Positions 1-64,000 of a DNA stretch of 64,000 bases are shown piece after piece; position 1 is the stretch's first letter, and every line of letters begins with the position of its first letter. The position numbers were made by a program, and so were the translations under genes. The notes under the pieces were generated by a model. It was not told the DNA's origin. It saw only the letters and a list, made by a program, of their open reading frames with translations, and ran no database searches. Location: NCBI RefSeq assembly GCF_043641665.1, contig NC_092181.1, forward strand, positions 11,129,818-11,193,817. The letters run 5' to 3'. Source of the stretch: Enoplosus armatus. Its lineage: Eukaryota; Chordata; Actinopteri; Centrarchiformes; Enoplosidae.

Positions 1-1058
1 ATTAGACGCGTACACACCAATGCGCTAAGGTGCGTGAAAGCGGATCTATCCTGTATCACTCTATAACCTTCGCTGCGTAACACCTGACCTCTGCCTCGCC
101 CATGGGAGCCCACATATGCACACAAACACACACACACAGGCGGCCGAACACACCTCCAGCTCTGCACTCTACTGTCATGATGCTGTCCTGAGGGTTGATG
201 GGAGCCGGCTGGACACGCAGTACATCCACGTGTTTACCCCCATACACAAAGGCAGGCATGCACATACACTAATGTGCCTTTGAATGAGAGTTATAGAAGC
301 AGAAAGCATTTATATAGCACACATTTAATGTCACAGGCTGTGTGACGTCAGTTCTTCTTCAATACATCACATTTTCCTCTAGCATTTTCAGTTTCTGTGT
401 AGTGCATGTCTTGCATGTAACAATGTCAGCTGTGTAAAAATGTTGACTATATGTAACATCACTATGGCCACAAACTCATCAATCATCAATTCATCTATCA
501 TCTTGAAAGGTTGATACTAACACCAGGTGTTTCATTCACACTGTAGGCTAACTGGATATCTACAGAACTACTGAACAGTGATTGCTTTGTTAGCATTCAA
601 TAACTACAGCTCTCATGTTTCATTGAAAGTGCTTATGTCAAAGACTTGTGTCGCTGTAGTAACAAAACATCGTCTCCCTCTATAGTAAAAACTGTATAAG
701 CATGGTGAATGGTTGAATATGCCAGAACTTGTTTTTTGTAATAAAGACAGGCATGGCTGTAAATGTGCACTAAAACACTAAAACAAATTAGTTCGGTGTA
801 GTTTTTGGAAGATTTTGTTACGACATCTGCAAGGATGGAAACTACATCACATGTTACATGTTTCTTAAAAACAACATTTACATGGCTGTCCTATAATTAC
901 TTTTCCATCTTGTATGTAAAAGCCTCTTATCATAATACCTCCAACCTTGACCCAGATGGACATGTTTCATGAACTTCACACGGCCAACTACACGTAAACA
1001 ACATACAAACCTTGCATAAGCTTTCACACGCTGCTCCACCAACGCTTAAAATCCCCTC
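1..1058. other. 5' flank of the C1q gene, non-coding
   Basis: No coding exon is recognised here. The stretch holds a short CA-rich run near 120-138, the minus-strand CRE/TATA pair at 309-350 (listed separately), and otherwise AT-rich sequence. A minus-strand open frame starts at 265 just downstream of that TATA box but matches nothing I know. A splice-acceptor-like tract ends at 1064 (CCTCTTGCAG), so the C1q transcript may have an untranslated first exon somewhere in this flank. No clear TATA box for the plus strand was seen. Confidence 0.5.
309..350 (-). promoter_or_regulatory. CRE palindrome plus TATA box facing the minus strand
   Basis: Read on the minus strand, a perfect cAMP-response element TGACGTCA (343-350) is followed after 26 bases by TATATAAA (309-316). 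That spacing and order fit a TATA promoter with an upstream CREB/ATF site, predicting a start near position 280 and transcription leftwards, away from the C1q gene. An ATG follows at 265 on the same strand, but its open frame is unrecognised and its start context is weak. Both motifs are seen directly; promoter function is inference. Confidence 0.35.
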
Positions 1059-1100
1059 TTGCAGACCCCCACAGGTGTCACAACTCTGCAGACCTCAAAG

Positions 1101-5180
<4,080 letters not shown>

Positions 5181-5300
5181 CTTTGCTAGTGCAATTACTT
5201 GCAGACAGTCACTTAAATAACGCATAGAAATAGATCATTTGTATCACAAATTACACTACATTATGCTCTTTTCCAGATTTCAACTGCACCTAATTATTCA

Positions 5301-5306
5301 AATAAA
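5301..5306 (+). terminator. Polyadenylation signal of the C1q-like gene
   Basis: AATAAA lies 121 bp after the stop codon and is the first canonical hexamer in the 3' flank. The expected cleavage site is about 5320-5330, giving a short 3' UTR of roughly 140-150 bp. Confidence 0.7.
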
Positions 5307-6515
5307 CAGATTCACATTTGAGTTACTTATGGTCAGCTTAGAAAGAACAATTCATATCCAATCTGTGATCCACAATGTATCAATTTAGATTCAAAATGAG
5401 CTCCCATTAATTAATTCAAAGCTGTTGTTCACTGACTTTGTAACTTGATTATCTCGGCTGAATCTCAATACAGTACATTCTATGAGACCTTGAGTCATAA
5501 ACCAGAAGAAATACTGTACATCTCAGTATAACAATCCTAAAAATTATGGTTTAGTCACACAACAGTGTTTCTTCAGCGCTTTGCTTGACCCTTACAAAAC
5601 GTGAAAGTCATGACAACTATGCACATCTATTAAACGTACAGCTGGCGTATTGTTCCATCTGTGAATGTGCATAAGTTCCTTGAGATCATATCAACAAGAA
5701 ACAGAATAAGAATGAGACTATAACCCGGAGTGACAGCACAATGTGAAAGTGACGAACACATGTATGAGAAAATGCGCCTCAAGAAGGTGAGAAGGGCTAA
5801 GCCTTAATCCTCACCTTTGGTGAGAAGGCAGGGAGATGCAGTAAGGAAAAGCCCCCTTCCCTTGTCTTGCTTCAATGTTTTTAATTAGCTCGAGGGTCAA
5901 AGACTCCATGGTGAGGGAAACCTCTGGGTGAAATCCCTGAGTTCGCCTGCTCAAATCCTTATTCCTGCAGGAATCATGCCAACCTTCAGCCTGACCTGAC
6001 TGCTGCCAATGAATTCAGTTACGCACTCTGAAGATTTGTTTTCACATACGATTTGCTCTGCCACTGTTAAGATATTTCAATATGTATGAGAAGGGATAAT
6101 GCCTTATCCTTGTAAACTGAAAGCAGAACAGTCTTACTGGTGAAAACACTCGCTCTTGATCTCCCTACTCACCTCTAAACAAAAATAGAACAGTTCCGAT
6201 ACAATACAACACAATATACTAAGACAACAACTTTGAGCACTTCAGATATGCCACATCTTTAATGAGGAGAGTCAAGTTGTTTAATACTTAATACTGATTT
6301 GTTAAACAGTTTTACCATGACAGGGTGAACTACGACGATGCTAGACAGCGAGGACCTAATGTGGTATATTTGTTGCACTGTGTCACTGAGAATTGACCTC
6401 ACAGTCTCTCTTGCAAAACCATGTGCAATAAGAGATTTAAGCATGGAAAGCATTTAGACACATCAGGTCAATGTAGCAAGGAGATCCGCAGCCTCACGTC
6501 GGTTTGTGTCATGGG

Positions 6516-6606
6516 AAAAAGAGAAGAAAAAAAGAGGGGAAGAGAGATAGAAAGGGGCAGGGAGAAAGAGAGAGATAGACAGGGGAGGGAGCATGAGGAA
6601 GAGAGT
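6516..6606. repeat. Purine-rich (GA) tract
   Basis: Imperfect AG/GGAG-rich low-complexity DNA of about 90 bp on the plus strand. It produces a spurious Arg/Glu-rich open frame. A second, more diffuse purine-rich stretch lies at about 7690-7806. Confidence 0.7.
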
Positions 6607-6799
6607 CAGATGGCATCAAAAACAATGAGATAAAGACACATTTTCCTTTCTTATGCCAGAGACACTATAAATTAAAATTATTGCTGTAGGAACTGTAGTA
6701 CTCTATCACAAAAAAGCAACAAATGGTTCTCAGTCAGGATGAGATGTAGTATACAGTGTAAACAGTATCTGTTGTTACTACTTTTTTATGCTAACACAG

Positions 6800-7470
6800 T
6801 AGCTATAGGGATGGCAGTGTGGGTTTGTCGATTGGTCAGTCGGTCGGTCCACCACTGTGGTCCAGAATGAAAGATCAAATAACTGTTGGATGGATTTCCA
6901 TGACATTTTATAGAAACATTTACAGTCCCTAGTGGATTAGATATCCCCAACTTTATCTAATATCTGCTATTCCTATCTAAGTTTTTTTTAGTGAACAAAT
7001 TTTGGTTCAGACATTTACTGTATGCGTCCCAGACAATAGACCCTAACAACTTTATTGATACGCTGACTTGTCATCTAGAGCCACCAGAGAGTCGACACTT
7101 TTGATTAACAGTGAAATGTCTCAACATTAAATATGGTGCAGACATTCATATTCTCCACAGGATGAACCACGATCCCCTGACTTGTTACGAGCGCCATCAT
7201 TGGCCAATATTTTCATTTGTACTTTGGTTTAGAACAATCTACCAGCAAACGTAACGACATTCCCATCAGCCTCAGCTGTATTTTCTGTTTGGTGCTAAAA
7301 AGCACTACATGTCAGCATACAAATACACTTAACTAAGATGTTAACATGGCAAACATTACCTGGTAAACATCAGTATATGAACATTGTCATTGTAAGCATG
7401 CTGACATTAGCATAACTGCCTAAGTACAGCCTAACAGAGGCGCTAGCATGGCTAGCCTTGTAGCAAATAG
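6800..7470 (+). repeat. Decayed interspersed repeat, family 1 copy A
   Basis: It contains the segments CATTCCCATCAGCCTCAGCTG, AACTAAGATGTTAACATGG, AACATTGTCATTGTAAGCATG and GCCTAAGTACAGCCT, which I recognise as a very common interspersed repeat of percomorph genomes. A diverged copy in opposite orientation lies at about 41800-42035. The element is non-coding. Its exact class (non-autonomous DNA element or SINE-like) is not certain, and the ends are approximate. Confidence 0.6.
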
Positions 7471-8377
7471 CAACACAAATTCTCTTGTCTTGGTCATTAA
7501 AGCTAGCAGAGAACAGACCAGGACAGCGATACAGAAAGAGATTTCTTCATTTTCCCAAAGTTAAACTATAGTTTCTATAAATTCAAGAAATTCAATTTAG
7601 TCATGTATTATTCACTGCTGTATTCCCATGTTATTGATACACTGTCACAAGCAGTTTTCCTCTCAGCCGTCGCTACTTGCTGTGGAGAAAGTAAAGAACG
7701 AAAGAGAGAAAGACTTAAAAGTCAGCGGAGGGTGGAAAAGTCGGATTCAGAATCAGTGAAAGTGAGGCAAAAAGAAAGAGAAAGGGGAAGGAAAAAGGCA
7801 GAGAGGACAATTAGAGTTCAACAAAAGCGACTGTTTAGATCAGTTTCAGGCCATCCTGTAGAGCGCTGCGCTAATGTGACGCTGCTCTGACTCGCTGCCC
7901 TTGCCACCCATCGCCTGTCTGCAACAACACCAGCGGACATTTACAGTTTCAGGCACGGTGACCTTCGTGATCTGAACCAGCATGTGGCGTCTAGATCTTC
8001 GGTTTTCCACTTCTTTACTATGTACGGATAGGTTTGTTTGCTTTGCTGTTTGCACATAAAGTGCTCTCTCCTTCTGCCAGGTTTGCGAATGATGGAAATA
8101 GACAAGCATGTCCTGTGCCTGACATTCCCTGCTCTCATCCTGTTTTATTTTTTACTTTATTGTATGAAAGCCTCTGGCCAGTAGAGCTCCGCTGATTCAC
8201 TGTAGTACATGTGTGTGAAGTGAGAGAGGGTAGAATATGTGTACATTCATCTTTATATACATATAATTCAACAGTTATTTGCTCTATAATATCTTTGTTG
8301 AGTCAAAATGGCCTGAGTATCTGTGCACGTCTGTGTTTATTTGTGTACCTGTGCTTGTGGCTTGAACAGTCTGCATT

Positions 8378-8381
<4 letters not shown>

Positions 8382-8428
<47 letters not shown>

Positions 8429-8429
8429 G
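8382..8429. repeat. (GT)n microsatellite
   Basis: About 21 near-perfect GT units with one GC interruption near the end. Confidence 0.95.
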
Positions 8430-8830
8430 CATGGGCATTGCTGCAGACATTTCTCTCCCATTAGGCCTAATGCTACATGACAGTTGTGGATCAGACTGCT
8501 AGCTATTCAAAGCTACTCTCCTCCCTAAACACACACACACGCAAACCCACTCAGGAAGCAACCTCTGCTCCTACAAACCCTGTCCTCCATACAGAAACAG
8601 ATAAAAACCAAGTCAGTGTGGTTGAATACTACAGCACACAACACCGTCCTTATGACCAACACTGTTACAGGGTACTACGTGAATATATGCCTCTTTGTTG
8701 TTTTCGGATCCCTTTGAGGAATGTGTGTGCTGTGGAGCAAATACAGTGTGCATCAAGCCATGTTTTAGTGGTCTGTTTTTGAAAGCATTTCTCTGTATTG
8801 TATGAGCCTGACTGTGGTTGGTTTCATTCA

Positions 8831-9141
8831 CTGATGATGATCCTGACTTTTAGTCTCATATGAGTCACGCCCCCAAAACCCTTGGTTTTCCTTCACTAGT
8901 GCAACTTGATAGCATCTTTCCTTAGATCCTCCCTGCTTGGTAAACACCCATATCTTTCAAACTCTGACTACAGTTTGTAACGCAGGCTCTTTGTTATGTA
9001 TTTAACCGTAAGTGTCAAGCCGAATCCCAGATAATCCTGATGACATCACCAGACATTATACAACTGTTTTCATAGGTTGATAGTACTCCTAATGACGAGT
9101 AAATTAAACTTCATGTGTAAAACGGTGGAGTGCCCCTTTAG
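8831..9141 (-). repeat. Interspersed repeat, family 2 copy A (minus orientation)
   Basis: Read on the minus strand it begins AAAGGGGCACTCCACCGTTT and runs through a GATGTCATCAGG-like core, AAAGATGCTATCAAGTT and GACTAAAAGTCAGGAT. The same ordered blocks occur in plus orientation at 15939-16210. About 300 bp, non-coding, like a MITE-type or other short non-autonomous element. The family name is unknown to me. Confidence 0.65.
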
Positions 9142-10319
9142 AGAGGAAAATCAACTTATCAACACTAATGATGTTAATCAAAAATAACCCAAAAAGGGAC
9201 AATACATTGTAGTGGTATGCATATGGAGTATAATAAACTAATTGAGAGGAGAGGAAGGTTTTATTATCAAGCTCCAATATAAAGGATGCAAAAAAAGATT
9301 TTAAAAAATACAGCATTTCTGTAATTACTGAAGTTTTTAATAAACTTTTTCATGGCTGCCATCTTGTTTGCAGGATGCTTGCATGTCCATGCTCTCTGCA
9401 TTTCTGTCTCACTCGCTGTTTCCTTCTCACTTTCTCTTTTTCACCTTCTGCTTCCCCCCTGACTTCTTCTCACTTCACACTCGCTTATTCTACCAAGTGA
9501 TTTTGTAGGACTGCTAATAGCTTGGATCTGAAAACGCTGGTTTGAGTGTTCAGTAATTGGTGAAGAGTTTAAAATTGGAGCTGCCACTGCAAAAGCATGC
9601 GGCCAGACGACAACTCCATGATGACTCAGGGTTGCTATTCCTAGTCCTCGAACTTTATGAGAAATAAGGAATAGCCACAGTCATTATTCAGCAACAAAAA
9701 TGGAGCTACATCTCTGCATCTTAAACAACCCTGAATCATGCATGGTCAAGACACCCGAAGCAAAAACAATTGGGTCTTATAAATGAGCAATACACCATTC
9801 AAAGTTACTAGCCTGTGCGAGAACTTAGTTAAATTTTGAGAGAAAATGAATGTCCCAGACAAACCACTCTTGTACTCATGTCAATGCTGGTTGTGAAAGT
9901 ACAATATGTTAGACAATATGTCAAGTCTAATAGGTCAGTCTATCCTGTATTAGAACACATTAACACTTTGAGGAGGAACACCAGCTCAGCGACAGCGTAA
10001 TGAGCATCTAACAAGAGGTACTTCTTCGATGACTACATTTGTACTATATCATCCTGACACTACAACCGTTGTTTCAGTGAGGGGGAAGTGAACACCCATG
10101 CCTACTAATGCCACACTGCAGTGGGGACTAACTAGGGCGTGGAGAGAAATGGCCCGTGTCAGACAGCTCAATATCCTCAAACGCTCTGGTGAAATGTCAT
10201 CATTAGGCCACTCTTTCTCATTTCAACTCCTGCTTCCTTCCTTCAGTGTCCAGCTACTCTTGTCCCCTTCTGCTCTTTTCCTCACAGTTAATACCTTATG
10301 TCGCCTCTCTGCAACCCCC

Positions 10320-10375
10320 CCCCGTCTCTCTCTCTCTCGCTTCCTCCCAATCTCTTTCTCTCTGTGTCAAAGTCA
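10320..10375. repeat. C-run and (CT)n low-complexity tract
   Basis: A run of cytosines followed by TCTCTCTCTC and CT-rich sequence. No coding content. Confidence 0.7.
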
Positions 10376-10482
10376 TTGAGGTGTAAATTCACATTAGTGT
10401 GAGCATTCCTCCCAGACAGGAGCAACCAATGACTGGCTATATAGGTCAGACTAAACACAGCAAAAACTGTGTGCTAGCACAT

Positions 10483-10487
<5 letters not shown>

Positions 10488-10532
<45 letters not shown>
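10488..10532. repeat. (GT)n microsatellite
   Basis: About 22 GT units, near perfect. Confidence 0.95.
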
Positions 10533-10535
<3 letters not shown>

Positions 10536-10643
10536 TGTTGACTATCAGCAGGAATACTACTGCATTCTGTCACATGTGTACTGACAACCAAGGGACCCAC
10601 CTCTACACAGAAATGTACTCCCTCACTGATAGTGTTATGTGGG

Positions 10644-10646
<3 letters not shown>

Positions 10647-10681
<35 letters not shown>
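10647..10681. repeat. (GT)n microsatellite
   Basis: About 17 GT units, 115 bp from the preceding GT array. Confidence 0.95.
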
Positions 10682-10683
<2 letters not shown>

Positions 10684-12846
10684 AAAGAGAAGTGTGAAAA
10701 TATTTCAGCTACAGTATCTCACACATACTGAGATACAAACATGCACAGACCCATAAACACAGATATGTTTAAGAAGTGACCTCACTATAGCAGCTCATAT
10801 AAAGACAAAGATTTCACACACCATGTTGCATGAGAGTTTTCCTTATTCAGGGTGGCAGGTGCTCCCCACCCTGCCTCTGTAAATAGATACCGATGGTGTC
10901 CATATTGGAAACTATGGCTGGATCCAAATGATCAAAGTTTTTCTCCCACCACCCCGTAACCTACATGATGAAGGCCAAACATGTCCAATCAGAAAGGTTA
11001 CATTAAATCCCTCCCAAGAGCTGAACACCTACTGTACAACTTCTCAATGTGATTTTTGGTCATTTTGTTCAAATTTAAGAAATGGACCAATGGTCGATGA
11101 CAAGACCCTGCAAACATAGTTGGCCATGATCTCTCCTGAGTTCAGCAAGACAACACTCATCTATATGCAGGATTAATAGATCAACACTACCCAATGTGGA
11201 ACAGGGTTTTGAGCTTACTGACATCACAAATCAACATAGGCCAAAATAATGTCCTATACAGCGCTACAGTAGCTGCTACAGACAGTGTATGTGTATACAC
11301 TTAAAGCATGTTCAATAATTGCAGAGACGCCTTAAGAACGAAAGTGTTGTGAATCCCCAACAACAAGAAAGTGACATAAAAGTGAATTGTATGAAGCAAC
11401 CTTTGAAGTCAAATTCAGCTAGTAAAGTAATTTGTAGTTGATCCTTCTGTCACACACAATTTGAGGAGCACTTTCCCTCGATTATATCTGAAAATGTCAC
11501 CACTGTGAGCCCCTTCTTTAAGGTCAGCCTCCACTTAGGAGTGTTCTTGGGTGTGTGCATGATTGGGTTTGTGTGTCTATTTTTAGCATGTATGGATACA
11601 GATATGTATCTGTATATGGAGAATTGTGTGCATGTCATGCTGCCATGCATGTGACATCATGTGTATGTGTGTGACATTAAATGTGTGCACTGGCTCAGAG
11701 TGCTATGGAAGCAGTAGCCCCTGCCCCCTGCTGTGTCATCTCTGACTGGCGCATTAGTGTCAGCGGTCACAGCATGTTCACCCTGCGTCTGTGTGGCGGA
11801 ATTAACCTCCCAGTCTGTCAGAGGGGTTTTTAGAGAGGATCAATATCCAAGCCCACTATTAAATAGAAGCCAACTAACTGATAATGACTAGAGAATGGGA
11901 CAAACTAAATCAGTAAGTAAGTAAGTATAAACTGCTGCAAGCTGTAGCATCAGACCTTTCCTGTTACTATATTGGGTGAAATTAAGAGATACTGATAAAT
12001 AGATTAACAGGCAGAAAATGGCATTGAATTATGGATATTTAGCCCGGTTTCCAGATCCCATGAATCACAGGCAGTGTTTTTGTTTAGCAACTCATTGGGG
12101 ATGGCACTTAGACCTCTTTGAGATGATTTACTTATGTGACTGCTTGCTCCAGCAGCTGGGTCATTGTTAAACCAATCGAAACAATGCATTAACCAAAACA
12201 AGCATATTACTAGATTACAAACAATAACAAAATCTAAACATTTAGTTTGTTGTCAGTAAAATCACAACATTTTACCAGCACCACCATTTGTCAGGTAGAT
12301 TCTTATCCTAACTGAATTTTGTCTTAAGCATTGGGTATTGCACCAAATGATTGCTTGGTCAGACTTGCTTGGTCTTGTTACTAGCCCCCAGCTTTACGCC
12401 CCTGGCCCACATTTGTTTTAAGTCACGGATCACTATTAATGGTTGGTCTTAACGGTTGTCTGCACAAAATATTATATTAGTGTGAGTCCTGAGTCCTGAA
12501 CACTGAAAACAGAACGATGTGTGACCAACTTTCCATGTTCCGATTTTGATATGGATGTCACCACTCAACAAGGACACAAACAAACAAACATCTACATATC
12601 TGCCTTGGCAAAGAGACCACAATCATGATCCCACATGACGAGGTGAAATTGACAATCAAGTGGATTTGTCTTAAATGAAATAATTAACGCGGAAACTGAT
12701 GAAAACAACACTCTGATAAAGATAAGACTTGCTCACGAGAAAACCCGTTGGGACACACGGAGACTCCAGCTTGTATGTTTGGGTTAAGTTTGGACTCGCC
12801 AGCGGACACACTGGCCGTCTGTCTGACTGGAATGCTTACGTCATCA

Positions 12847-64000
<51,154 letters not shown>

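Overview
The window looks like genomic DNA from a ray-finned fish, probably a percomorph. It is AT-rich, rich in (CA)n/(GT)n microsatellites and scattered with short decayed interspersed repeats. It has two intron-rich vertebrate genes on opposite strands. Nothing bacterial, viral or plasmid-like is visible. Species assignment is inference.

Left end (1101-5180, + strand): a complete 12-exon gene for a secreted C1q-domain protein of 486 residues by my splice model. It encodes a signal peptide, a long coiled-coil stalk made of ten short phase-1/phase-1 exons instead of a collagen tail, and a C-terminal globular C1q head split over the last two exons. Two of the stalk exons and their introns are a recent tandem duplication of about 560 bp. 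One intron uses a GC donor. A polyadenylation signal lies at 5301-5306. Upstream, a perfect CRE palindrome and a TATA box face the minus strand (309-350).

Rest of the window (13060-59652, - strand): eleven internal exons of a conventional protein kinase C, closest to PKC alpha (prkca). They run from the end of C1A through C1B, C2 and the V3 hinge to the activation loop, stopping at the APE motif. All exon phases join cleanly. The first exons (pseudosubstrate and start of C1A) must lie right of 64000. The exons for the kinase C-lobe and AGC tail were not found left of 13060, so they probably lie left of position 1. In that case the C1q gene sits antisense inside a PKC intron. Between the C2 exons and the kinase exons I see a 30-bp exon-like segment (19484-19513), phase 0/0 with good splice sites. 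It would insert ten acidic residues in the V3 hinge and is the most interesting single signal here.

The introns hold microsatellites, purine-rich tracts, two interspersed repeat families each present twice in inverted orientation, a CAGTGTTGGGCAAGTTAC-type element, a LINE reverse-transcriptase relic, a LINE/SINE-type tail with a TTATC terminus, and a few unexplained protein-like open frames. No tRNA, rRNA or CRISPR was recognised.
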